In this document: in pieces, positions 12,201 through 21,100 of the stretch
Numbering within the stretch: position 1 is the stretch's first letter
How the letters are laid out: every line of letters begins with the position of its first letter
NCBI GenBank assembly: GCA_964057225.1
Contig: OZ059895.1
Location: 9,486,001-9,550,000 of the forward strand
Reading direction: 5' to 3'
DNA: 64,000 nt
From: Auanema rhodensis
Lineage: Eukaryota; Nematoda; Chromadorea; Rhabditida; Rhabditidae
The notes under the pieces: generated by a model
Database searches by the model: none
What the model saw: only the letters and a program-made list of their open reading frames with translations
What the model was told of the DNA's origin: nothing
Made by a program: the position numbers and the translations under genes

Positions 12201-14791
12201 CATTCCAACACATAGGCCTCGACTACTTCGGACCGCTGACGGTAAAGGACAAACCTCACAAAGTATGGGGTTGCATCTATACCTGCACAGTCACACGCCT
12301 ACTACACTTAGAAGTTATAGAAGACCTTACCACAAAAGCATTTCTTAACTGTCTAAGGAAGATATGGGCACGTAGAGGATATCCGGAAAGCATCACTTGC
12401 GATAACGCCACCACATTCGAACTAGGACAGAAAGTGGCGAACAGACTGTTCAGCATCGCCAACACGACACAAACAGGTGACAGCCATAAGATAAAATGGC
12501 ACAACATAACACCTTACGCCCCCTGGCAAGGAGGATTCTACGAACGCCTTATCCGATCAGTAAAAGACTCTCTTCACAAAACCATGAAGAACATACCAAC
12601 AAGCGAAGAACTGTCAATCACCTTAGCTGAATGTGAAGCAACACTCAACACTCGCCCACTCACATACATCGGATCCGACACAGGAACAGATGAAATAATC
12701 AGACCATGTGACTTTATTCACAAAGACTTGGACCTTAACATTTCATTCCACTCGGACGATGACGACGAAGAATACCTCGACAACCCTGCCTTACAAACAA
12801 GAGCAGACACAGAAAAAGCCATCCATTCCTCCAGACAACGCACAAACAAATTCTGGGAGTTATGGATCGAACTCTACCTCAAAGAGTTAAGAGAACACCA
12901 CAAGAACAACATCTCGGTGAAGAAAGCTGGTTCCAATCAACAGCCAAGAATCGACCAATACGTACTTATCAACGACAGTCCGATACCTCGGTACAAATGG
13001 CCGATTGGAAAAATCACACATATCTCACCAGACAAGAACGGACAGACCAGAGAAGTCACGCTTCTTTCAGAATCAGGCAGAGAACTCAAACGACCAGTGA
13101 ACCTTCTACATCCGCTGGAACTCTCAGACGACGACATTCCTGAAAGACTACGAAACACTAATCCTTCGAGAGATGTCCCACCAATAAGGCAGTCTAATCC
13201 AAGGAACGTACCTAGATTATGGTACGGAGAACAAAGAACAAACCTATTCACCTTTCTATCAATATTCTCAATACTTCTACCCATCATCTCTGCCACACCA
13301 ACAATATCTTGCAACTACCAAGGAGTTCAAATTCAAGGAATCTCGACAAACAATCAACAAGTATGCATCCACAACACATGCTATAACAACAGCCACGATG
13401 GAAACCTTATATTTCCCCCAGCGGACATCCTAACCAACTACGACGTAAGCTGGACCTTCCAACACAATTCCAGAATTCATCACATGATGATCACATGCCC
13501 AGCGGTACATTTCTGCTCCACTGTCACATGCACCTTCTGCACTGCTACACTTTTCAATCCATCTTGCTGGCCATGGACATCAATGCTACTTCTCACATTT
13601 CTTACATACATGCTCACAGCCTTATGCTACGGCATTCTATACACACCATGGGTCATAGGAAAACCAATCCGACTTTGGATACGATTATGCACCACCATCA
13701 TAATGACCATAATCAAGACGATCCGACACACACGTCAACCGAGGCCGCACAAATCAGCCATACCACTCCTAGCTCTGATGAGTTTGATACAAGTCACCTT
13801 CTCATGCCAAGAACTCGCGATCACATCCTCCGAACAGTCCACTTGCATCCAAGAGAAATGCCACATACAAACCACGCATAATCTCAACATCAGTCCATAC
13901 ACTCAAGAAGCCTGCCTCACATTATCAAACAATCAAGACAATATCTCTTTCTTGAGAATACAGTGGATCAAAACCAACTACAAGTGTGAGACTCGGTCCC
14001 TTTACTTCACAAGAGAATCAAAGACTCACGTACAAGACAGCAAAAGATGCCCACACACTGGATCATGCCAAGAAGAAAAATGCAGCAACATCACCCCAAA
14101 CTCAACTGTCAGCGAACTTCACATAGCTAACCAGTACCCAGGAACAACACACTGCACAGAATCCTGTGGTGGCATAGGATGCGGATGTTTTTACCCTTCA
14201 TCAGGATGTCTTTTCTACAGGACCTACCAGAAGCCGACTGATACCTCGATATATGAAGTATACGACTGCAACTCTTGGACACCTACAACGGACCTCAGCC
14301 TAACATACCGAAACGGATCAACCACCATCTCCAAAAACGTCACTCTATACTCTGACGTTCCGAAGCACATATATCCATTCACACTAACTATTACAAGTCT
14401 CTCACCGCCAGTCATACCTGCGATGCAATACAAATTCATCCGCAACCTTACAAGAACAGCTATATGGAATCAACAACCCATGCTCTCATGCCCGAGCAGA
14501 AGAGACGCTATAAACATGAACTGTAACGCCACACCCACCTGCGTTTGCACACCGGCAGAAGACCAGGTCAACTGCCAGTGCCACGAAACATCCATCACCT
14601 CAGCCTTTACCAACGTACAATCAGCTATTCCAATGCTAACACCCTCTTACATGATCATGAACGAGGAAAGAAACTTACGGATCAACATTAACAGCAACAT
14701 GTTAACTGTAATCCACATCAAAATCGACGGGGAATTCCACACTTCCTCATCTCATGAATCACCTATCGCCCTTTGCCATCTGATCCATTAG
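7907..14791 (+). CDS. gag-pol-env: Gag-Pol-Env polyprotein of a BEL/Pao retrotransposon (2,294 aa, env end truncated)
   Basis: This single uninterrupted frame encodes all element proteins. Rough residue order: DUF1759-like Gag 176-320, CCHC knuckles 387-449, aspartic protease near D513, reverse transcriptase 735-935, Pao-type connection and RNase H 980-1215, integrase 1360-1740, envelope-like glycoprotein 1775-2282. The first ATG (7907) lies in U5 of the LTR. A second in-frame ATG at 7946 spans the LTR/primer-site junction and has G at -3 and +4, a better initiation context, so residue 14 may be the real start. Neither a stop nor a frameshift separates gag, pol and env. The last dozen codons are read from the truncated 3' LTR and end at TAG, so the natural C terminus is lost. 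Protease processing, and host signal peptidase for env, are inferred. Confidence 0.92.
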   Translation: MPVIRSPTRGQNDMVHQAEQWNSSCSILLAKLKDNDARRKSYAVRQVTNTSNKTQSMIDTREREISNINGDILAINKLMDEMKHIPTDLRPEDQSRITKNEETLRKHISTLLSYSNDIQEQVNYLKGLNHTENSPDPTHTDSSQPSEHHLIGTAELTHATQPRSWETYRSRPTLKPVDIPRFDGNVKSWKNFWCLFHTLIHSSNMPTIEKFNYLRQSLTGEAASQIASFPTDEDYYFSAVHHLQDLYDDNDNITQHLMLEFLQIQARTSNQHDLLSMMDKIAGIFRQTEGNRNAELNSLAVVILHKKLPGNLLQEIYKSFPSEKTPDIRDLVDITRRHIRCQNKVKIFAADRFEKPITRVYNSPPGNTYNSQRNKPEAKKLAKTSSCIFCQKPHAPWDCDTTKSRKERLTILNQEKRCINCLRKTHNTESCPSKRTCSKCGEKHIDILCANKKKTTKVNLIESTPYNDEETEEHTVQFSSQFSTNQFKSALLPIGEIKIMTNGKFSTIPAILDSGSDTSFIEEELAKELQLPVIESKRVKIKTFGNTKSVEHLTKVKATIKGTVSNITAHLWTKKTLTGPIKTVRIPKSDNSTFKLNQGTYVNPRILIGSDLMWQALTAIIPISDDHIQVKTQFGDFITGKASDQPSINAFSVITGNTSIPIDTWNKNFIEEQQEFTGTEQEEKQARDKLVLEQFQSTIQKRDDGYYVSFPWKDNINLLPDNKSLAHRRLISLVVKLSQQPDSLAAYDKIIQEQLDNGIIEPAEEPYPDAQTIHYIAHQAVLTPQKETTKLRIVYDASGHYQNRPSLNDVIHQGPLILPSLVGMILRFRCGKMALIADVKKAFLQIRLHESERDATRFFWLRDISKPMSTENTRTLRFCRVPFGINVSPFLLAATIRHHLEQRSNENFLAHQIKENLYVDNLLLATNSEEDLKLGYQETKDIFAEMNMSLQEFITNSPDFNKNLLLEEKNTSSKPKVLGLPWDTETDQWIIQTKLPETKLTKRGITQAIASIFDPMGLISPCLHPLRLFLQNLWTENYDWDTTLPEEHQKTWHTLAENFNFNKTQQRALPEDPNQQYHLVTCTDSSGSALGFCTYLLAATSRIPTLVFAKSKLHSKNSNITIPKAEISALTVGVTNTNKIIKEMKDNIKILSTTFLSDSEITLAWIRRKPDQKTTGVLVQNRIKEIYDHIDQIEDMDIKTYFGYINTKDNPADIATRGCTTDELLNHFWWNPKAQIDKAINGPLFSLPQPEITVNTARTSEEYEESWLEHCNTWIQAQEKWIAENYSLLEKRLPTHYEEAELNLLHLHQHNLLVRLTAAQRNDLRPLLKDHLWHSRGRMQNSELDESAKLPIIVLPKTRTATLIIEHVHNQFHKSTSHTMAEVRQKFWIPQLRSQTISVIRRCVECQRMNNRPFTYPPSGDIPSRRLNRSRPFQHIGLDYFGPLTVKDKPHKVWGCIYTCTVTRLLHLEVIEDLTTKAFLNCLRKIWARRGYPESITCDNATTFELGQKVANRLFSIANTTQTGDSHKIKWHNITPYAPWQGGFYERLIRSVKDSLHKTMKNIPTSEELSITLAECEATLNTRPLTYIGSDTGTDEIIRPCDFIHKDLDLNISFHSDDDDEEYLDNPALQTRADTEKAIHSSRQRTNKFWELWIELYLKELREHHKNNISVKKAGSNQQPRIDQYVLINDSPIPRYKWPIGKITHISPDKNGQTREVTLLSESGRELKRPVNLLHPLELSDDDIPERLRNTNPSRDVPPIRQSNPRNVPRLWYGEQRTNLFTFLSIFSILLPIISATPTISCNYQGVQIQGISTNNQQVCIHNTCYNNSHDGNLIFPPADILTNYDVSWTFQHNSRIHHMMITCPAVHFCSTVTCTFCTATLFNPSCWPWTSMLLLTFLTYMLTALCYGILYTPWVIGKPIRLWIRLCTTIIMTIIKTIRHTRQPRPHKSAIPLLALMSLIQVTFSCQELAITSSEQSTCIQEKCHIQTTHNLNISPYTQEACLTLSNNQDNISFLRIQWIKTNYKCETRSLYFTRESKTHVQDSKRCPHTGSCQEEKCSNITPNSTVSELHIANQYPGTTHCTESCGGIGCGCFYPSSGCLFYRTYQKPTDTSIYEVYDCNSWTPTTDLSLTYRNGSTTISKNVTLYSDVPKHIYPFTLTITSLSPPVIPAMQYKFIRNLTRTAIWNQQPMLSCPSRRDAINMNCNATPTCVCTPAEDQVNCQCHETSITSAFTNVQSAIPMLTPSYMIMNEERNLRININSNMLTVIHIKIDGEFHTSSSHESPIALCHLIH
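7947..7964 (+). other. Primer-binding site, probably tRNA-Gly
   Basis: TGG follows the LTR end with no spacer. The first nine bases, TGGTGCATC, are complementary to a 3' tRNA end reading GATGCACCA. From recall, this fits the acceptor end of invertebrate tRNA-Gly(GCC). Complementarity beyond nine bases is weak. The site lies inside the open frame, so these codons are both coding and primer-binding. The tRNA identity is tentative. Confidence 0.6.
9389..9826 (+). other. Aspartic protease domain (DUF1758-like)
   Basis: Residues about 495-640. The catalytic motif is ILDSGSDTSFI, with the active-site Asp at residue 513 in D-S-G. Downstream, ILIGSDLMW (G609) matches the conserved I-G-x-D flap-distal motif of retroviral-type proteases. 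By family, it would cut the polyprotein after dimerising. Both key motifs look intact. Confidence 0.85.
10109..11551 (+). other. Reverse transcriptase, connection and RNase H domains
   Basis: Residues about 735-1215. The polymerase fingers carry LRIVYDAS (near 790). The first catalytic Asp is D838 in IADVKKAFLQI. The second motif reads L-Y-V-D-N at 917-921, with Asn where most reverse transcriptases have a second Asp. The Peptidase_A17 (Pao) family region follows, including KVLGLPWD and IFDPMGLISP. RNase H shows its four acidic residues: D1084 in TDSSG, E1126 in PKAEIS, D1158 in LSDSEIT and D1213 in NPADIATRG. These enzymes would copy the RNA into DNA and remove the template strand. Apart from the Asn, no key residue appears lost. 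Confidence 0.9.
11984..13126 (+). other. Integrase domain with DUF5641-like C-terminal tail
   Basis: Residues about 1360-1740. The zinc-binding HHCC site is H1369-x3-H1373-x29-C1403-x2-C1406. The catalytic triad is D1439 (GLDYFGPL), D1499 (TCDNATTF) and E1546 (GGFYERLIRS), a D-x59-D-x46-E layout. The wider second spacing fits BEL/Pao. The tail from about 1648 to 1736 (RYKWPIGKI, RPVNLLHPLEL) matches the DUF5641 type that follows BEL/Pao integrases and probably contacts DNA or chromatin. The 5-bp target duplication flanking this copy is the expected product of this enzyme class. Confidence 0.9.
13229..14752 (+). other. Envelope-like glycoprotein region (phlebovirus Gn/Gc type), C-terminally truncated
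   Basis: Residues about 1775-2282, continuous with pol. A hydrophobic stretch at 1780-1795 looks like an internal signal peptide. A short Cys-rich, Gn-like part (C1802 onward) is followed by a membrane segment at 1893-1917 and a basic stretch. A second hydrophobic signal at 1951-1966 precedes a Cys-rich, N-glycosylation-rich ectodomain from C1967. The latter has more than 20 cysteines, with a dense Cys/Gly cluster from C2087, resembling the fusion-loop region of the Phlebo_G2 (Gc, class II fusion) family. Nematode BEL/Pao elements Tas and Cer7 are known to carry such env genes. No C-terminal membrane anchor is present, because the region is cut by the deletion into the LTR. Membrane fusion function is therefore unlikely in this copy. 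Confidence 0.75.
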
Positions 14792-14910
14792 GCAAGATCT
14801 TAGGCGCGATAGCCGTCGCCCACTTGCAAGGGGGATGAATCACATAGGATTTAGACCCCTCCTCTCGCTTTCTACAATTAATACATTATCTATCACTTCC
14901 GGGGACCTAG

Positions 14911-14918
14911 TATATAAA
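14911..14918 (+). promoter_or_regulatory. TATA box of the truncated 3' LTR
   Basis: This tatataaa is identical to the one at 7721, in the same ggggacctag context. It would direct transcription rightward out of the element into the satellite, although the LTR lacks its first 150 bp. Activity is unknown. Confidence 0.55.
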
Positions 14919-15023
14919 CCCGCAATAATTCTTCTAAATCATGTCTCAATATTATCCTGCCACCGCTATCATCTTCCCGTCAATTTATTTCTGTTTTACT
15001 CGTATTGTATTCGTATCACCGAT

Positions 15024-15029
15024 AATAAA
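15024..15029 (+). terminator. Polyadenylation signal AATAAA in the 3' LTR
   Basis: An aataaa followed by a T/C-rich stretch, matching the 5' copy at 7834. It is the expected end-processing signal of element transcripts. Confidence 0.65.
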
Positions 15030-15136
15030 CTCTTCTCTTGTACTCGCGTCTATTGCCTATTACTTGGACTAATATTCCACTACCACTGAACCACAAATGC
15101 CCGTTATTCGCTCTCCAACTAGAGGACAAAACGACA

Positions 15137-15141
15137 GCATC
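15137..15141 (+). repeat. Target-site duplication, right (gcatc)
   Basis: It follows the terminal aca of the 3' LTR directly, and the satellite monomer resumes as gcatcacaatattg. It matches 7409-7413 exactly, so the deletion inside the element did not involve its right end. Confidence 0.93.
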
Positions 15142-18100
15142 ACAATATTGAAATTTAAATGTTTTTTAATGATTAAAAATTTAAAAAATGAAATTATGAA
15201 ATAGTGGTAGAAATATAAAATTGTTTAAAATATGGAATTAAATAAAATAGATGAAGTGAACTTGCTTGGAAAATATAAATCAGTTTCATGTTTCAATTTT
15301 TGAGCATCACAATATTGAAATTTAAATGTTTTTTAATGATTAAAAATTTAAAAAATGAAATTATGAAATAGTGGTAAAAATATAAAATTGTTTAAAATAT
15401 GGAATTAAATAAAATAGATGGAGTGAAATTGCTTGGAAAATATAAATCAGTTTCATGTTTCAATTTTTGAGCATCACAATATTGAAATTTAAATGTTTTT
15501 TAATGATTAAAAATTTAAAAAATGAAATTATGAAATAGTGGTAGAAATATAAAATTGTTTAAAATATGGAATTAAATAAAATAGACGGAGTGAAATTGCT
15601 TGGAAAATATAAATCAGTTCCATGTTTCAATTTTTGAGCATCACAATATTGAAATTTAAATGTTTTTTAATGATTAAAAATTTAAAAAACGAAATTATGA
15701 AATAGTGGTAGAAATATAAAATTGTTTAAAATATGGAATTAAATAAAATAGATAGAGTGAAATTGCTTGGAAAATATACATCAGTTCCATGTTTCAATTT
15801 TTGAGCATCACAATTTTGAAATTTAAATGTTTTTTAATGATTAAAAATTTAAAAAACGAAATTATGAAATAGTGGTAGAAATATAAAATTGTTTAAATAT
15901 GGAATTAAATAAAATAGATGGAGTGAAATTGCTTGGAAAATATAAATCAGTTTCATGTTTCAGTTTTTAAGCATCACAATATTGAAATTTGAATGTTTTT
16001 TTAATGATTAAAAATTTAAAAAATGAAATTATGAAATAGTGGTAGAAATATAAAATTGTTTAAAATATGGAATTAAATAAAATAGATGAAGTGAACTTGT
16101 TTGGAAAATTTAAATCAGTTTCATGTTTCAATTTTTGAGCATCACAATATTGAAATTTAAATGTTTTTTAATGATTAAAAATTTAAAAAATGAAATTATG
16201 AAATAGTGGTAGAAATATAAAATTGTTTAAAATATGGAATTAAATAAAATAGATGAAGTGAACTTGCTTGGAAAATATAAATCAGTTTCATGTTTCAGTT
16301 TTTGAGCATCACAATATTGAAATTTAAATGTTTTTTAATGATTAAAAATTTAAAAAATGAAATTATGAAATAGTGGTAGAAATATAAAATTGTTTAAAAT
16401 ATGGAATTAAATAAAATAGATGGAGTGAACTTGCTTGGAAAATATAAATCAGTTTCATGTTTAAATTTTTGAGCATCACAATATTGAAATTTAAATGTTT
16501 TTTAATGATTAAAAATCTAAAAAATGAAATTATGAAATAGTGGTAGAAATATAAAATTGTTTAAAATATGGAATTGAATAAAATAGATGGAGTGAAATTG
16601 CTTGGAAAATATAAATCAGTTTCATGTTTCAGTTTTTGAGCATCACAATATTGAAATTTAAATGTTTTTTAATGATTAAAAATCTAAAAAATGAAATTAT
16701 GAAATAGTGGTAGAAATATAAAATTGTTTAAAATATGGAATTAAATAAAATAGATGAAGTTAACTTGCTTGGAAAATATAAATCAGTTTCATGTTTCAGT
16801 TTTTGAGCATCACAATATTGAAATTAGAATGTTTTTTTAATGATTAAAAATTCAAAAAATGAAATTATGAAATAGTGGTAGAAATATAAAATTGTTTAAA
16901 ATATGGAATTAAATAAAATAGATGGAGTGAAATTGCTTGGAAAATATAAATCAGTTTCATGTTTCAGTTTTTGAGCATCACAATATTGAAATTTAAATGT
17001 TTTTTAATGATTAAGAACTTAAAAAATGAAATTATGAAATAGTGGTAGAAATATAAAATTGTTTAAAATATGGAATTAAATAAAATAGATGAAGTGAACT
17101 TGCTTGGAAAATATAAATCTGTTTCATGTTTCAATTTTTGAGCATCACAATATTGAAATTTAAATGTTTTTTGATGATTAAAAATTTAAAAAATGAAATT
17201 ATGAAATAGTGGTAGAAATATAAAATTGTTTAAAATATGGAATTAAATAAAATAGATGGAGTGAAATTGCTTGGAAAATATAAATCAGTTTCATGTTTCA
17301 GTTTTTGAGCATCACAATATTGAAATTTAAATGTTTTTTAATGATTAAAAATTTAAAAAATGAAATTATGAAATAATGGTAGAAATATAAAATTGTTTAA
17401 AATATGGAATTAAATAAAATAGATGGAGTGAAATTGCTTGGAAAATATGAATCAGTTTCATGTTTCAGTTTTTGAGCATCACAATATTGAAATTTAAATG
17501 TTTTTTAATGATTAAAAATTTAAAAAATGAAATTATGAAATAGTGGTAGAAATATAAAATTGTTTAAAATATGGAATTAAATAAAATAGATGGAGTGAAA
17601 TTGCTTGGAAAATATAAATCAGTTTCATGTTTCAGTTTTTGAGCATCACAATATTGAAATTTAAATGTTTTTTAATGATTAAGAATTTAAAAAATGAAAT
17701 TATGAAATAGTGGTAGAAATATAAAACTGTTTAAAATATGGAATTAAATAAAATAGATGGAGTGAAATTGCTTGGAAAATATAAATCAGTTTCATGTTTC
17801 AATTTTTGAGCATCACAATATTGAAATTTAAATGTTTTTTAATGATTAAAAATTTAAAAAATGAAATTATGAAATAGTGGTAGAAATATAAAATTGTTTA
17901 AAATATGGAATTAAATAAAATAGATGAAGTGAACTTGCTTGGAAAATATAAATCTGTTTCATGTTTCAATTTTTGAGCATCACAATATTGAAATTTAAAT
18001 GTTTTTTGATGATTAAAAATTTAAAAAATGAAATTATGAAATAGTGGTAGAAATATAAAATTGTTTAAAATATGGAATTAAATAAAATAGATGGAGTGAA

Positions 18101-21100
18101 ATTGCTTGGAAAATATAAATCAGTTTCATGTTTCAGTTTTTGAGCATCACAATATTGAAATTTAAATGTTTTTTAATGATTAAAAATTTAAAAAATGAAA
18201 TTATGAAATAATGGTAGAAATATAAAATTGTTTAAAATATGGAATTAAATAAAATAGATGGAGTGAAATTGCTTGGAAAATATGAATCAGTTTCATGTTT
18301 CAGTTTTTGAGCATCACAATATTGAAATTTAAATGTTTTTTAATGATTAAAAATTTAAAAAATGAAATTATGAAATAGTGGTAGAAATATAAAATTGTTT
18401 AAAATATGGAATTAAATAAAATAGATGGAGTGAAATTGCTTGGAAAATATAAATCAGTTTCATGTTTCAGTTTTTGAGCATCACAATATTGAAATTTAAA
18501 TGTTTTTTAATGATTAAGAATTTAAAAAATGAAATTATGAAATAGTGGTAGAAATATAAAACTGTTTAAAATATGGAATTAAATAAAATAGATGGAGTGA
18601 AATTGCTTGGAAAATATAAATCAGTTTCATGTTTCAATTTTTGAGCATCACAATATTGAAATTTAAATGTTTTTTAATGATTAAAAATTTAAAAAATGAA
18701 ATTATGAAATAGTGGTAGAAATATAAAATTGTTTAAAATATGGAATTAAATAAAATAGATGGAGTGAACTTGCTTGGAAAATATAAATCAGTTTCATGTT
18801 TAAATTTTTGAGCATCACAATATTGAAATTTAAATGTTTTTTAATGATTAAAAATCTAAAAAATGAAATTATGAAATAGTGGTAGAAATATAAAATTGTT
18901 TAAAATATGGAATTAAATAAAATAGATGGAGTGAAATTGCTTGGAAAATATGAGTCAGTTTCATGTTTCAGTTTTTGAGCATCACAATATTGAAATTTGA
19001 ATGTTTTTTTAATGATTAAAAATTTAAAAAATGAAATTATGAAATAGTGGTAGAAATATAAAATTGTTCAAAATATGGAATTGAATAAAATAGATGAAGT
19101 TAACTTGCTTGGAAAATATAAATCAGTTTCATGTTTCAGTTTTTGAGCATCACAATATTAAAATTAGAATGTTTTTTTAATGATTAAAAATTCAAAAAAT
19201 GAAATTATGAAATAGTGGTAGAAATATAAAATTGTTTAAAATATGGAATTAAATAAAATAGATGGAGTGAAATTGCTTGGAAAATATAAATCAGTTTCAT
19301 GTTTCAGTTTTTGAGCATCACAATATTGAAATTTAAATGTTTTTTAATGATTAAAAATCTAAAAAATGAAATTATGAAATAGTGGTAGAAATATAAAATT
19401 GTTTAAAATATGGAATTAAATAAAATAGATGGAGTGAAATTGCTTGGAAAATATGAATCAGTTTCATGTTTCAGTTTTTGAGCATCACAATATTGAAATT
19501 TGAATGTTTTTTTAATGATTAAAAATTTAAAAAATGAAATTATGAAATAGTGGTAGAAATATAAAATTGTTTAAAATATGGAATTAAATAAAATAGATGG
19601 AGTGAAATTGCTTGGAAAATATAAATCAGTTTCATGTTTCAGTTTTTGAGCATCACAATATTGAAATTTAAATGTTTTTTAATGATTAAAAATCTAAAAA
19701 ATGAAATTATGAAATAGTGGTAGAAATATAAAATTGTTTAAAATATGGAATTAAATAAAATAGATGGAGTGAAATTGCTTGGAAAATATAAATCAGTTTC
19801 ATGTTTCAGTTTTTGAGCATCACAATATTGAAATTTAAATGTTTTTTAATGATTAAAAATTTAAGAAATGAAATTATGAAATAATGGTAGAAATATAAAA
19901 TTGTTTAAAATATGGAATTAAATAAAATAGATGGAGTGAAATTGCTTGGAAAATATGAATCAGTTTCATGTTTCAGTTTTTGAGCATCACAATATTGAAA
20001 TTTGAATGTTTTTTTAATGATTAAAAATTTAAAAAATGAAATTATGAAATAGTGGTAGAAATATAAAATTGTTTAAAATATGGAATTAAATAAAATAGAT
20101 GGAGTGAAATTGCTTGGAAAATATAAATCTGTTTCATGTTTCAGTTTTTGAGCATCACAATATTGAAATTTGAATGTTTTTTTAATGATTAAGAATTTAA
20201 AAAATGAAATTATGAAATAGTGGTAGAAATATAAAATTGTTTAAAATATGGAATTAAATAAAATAGATGAAGTGAACTTGCTTGGAAAATATAAATCTGT
20301 TTCATGTTTCAATTTTTGAGCATCACAATATTGAAATTTAAATGTTTTTTGATGATTAAAAATTTAAAAAATGAAATTATGAAATAGTGGTAGAAATATA
20401 AAATTGTTTAAAATATGGAATTAAATAAAATAGATGGAGTGAAATTGCTTGGAAAATATAAATCAGTTTCATGTTTCAGTTTTTGAGCATCACAATATTG
20501 AAATTTAAATGTTTTTTAATGATTAAAAATTTAAAAAATGAAATTATGAAATAATGGTAGAAATATAAAATTGTTTAAAATATGGAATTAAATAAAATAG
20601 ATGAAGTGAACTTGCTCGGAAAATATAAATCTGTTTCATGTTTCAATTTTTGAGCATCACAATATTGAAATTTAAATGTTTTTTGATGATTAAAAATTTA
20701 AAAAATGAAATTATGAAATAGTGGTAGAGATATAAAATTGTTTAAAATATGGAATTAAATAAAATAGATGGAGTGAAATTGCTTGGAAAATATAAATCAG
20801 TTTCATGTTTCAGTTTTTGAGCATCACAATATTGAAATTTAAATGTTTTTTAATGATTAAAAATTTAAAAAATGAAATTATGAAATAATGGTAGAAATAT
20901 AAAATTGTTTAAAATATGGAATTAAATAAAATAGATGGAGTGAAATTGCTTGGAAAATATAAATCAGTTTCATGTTTCAGTTTTTGAGCATCACAATATT
21001 GAAATTTAAATGTTTTTTAATGATTAAAAATTTAAAAAATGAAATTATGAAATAGTGGTAGAAATATAAAATTGTTTAAAATATGGAATTAAATAAAATA

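Larger units (their letters stand above)
7414..15136 (+). mobile_element. BEL/Pao-type LTR retrotransposon with envelope-like region, 3'-deleted copy
   Basis: The element starts TGT and ends ACA between gcatc duplications in a satellite monomer. It has a 533-bp 5' LTR, a TGG-initial primer-binding site directly after it, a 2,294-codon open frame and a 383-bp partial 3' LTR. The domain order is Gag, protease, reverse transcriptase, RNase H, integrase, envelope. The DUF1759-like Gag, DUF1758-like protease and DUF5641-like integrase tail place it in BEL/Pao rather than Gypsy or Copia. It is visibly richer in G+C than the satellite. No polypurine tract can be found because the end of env, the tract and the first 150 bp of the 3' LTR are missing. 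The element is present once in the window and was not co-amplified with the array. Its structure suggests a young but now defective insertion. Confidence 0.95.
14754..15136 (+). repeat. 3' long terminal repeat, 5'-truncated (383 bp of 533)
   Basis: It matches 7564-7946 with two substitutions and no gap, and ends acgaca next to the right target-site copy. The first 150 bp of the LTR are absent: env sequence ending cctcatctc runs directly into atgaatcacc. The base before the shared word differs (c here, g in the 5' LTR), fixing the breakpoint at 14754. The TATA box (14911) and AATAAA (15024) are retained, but the upstream part of U3 is gone. Confidence 0.92.

Noticed and set aside
12937..13314. 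Antisense 125-codon frame opposite the integrase tail, and other antisense frames across the element
   Set aside because: They are shadows of the coding strand with no start context, domain or codon bias of their own.
7907..14791. Infectious retrovirus or an integrated phlebovirus
   Set aside because: LTRs, primer site, protease, reverse transcriptase and integrase define a retrotransposon. The glycoprotein-like part is one domain within it. The copy lacks the env end, the polypurine tract and part of the 3' LTR, so it is not a functional virus.
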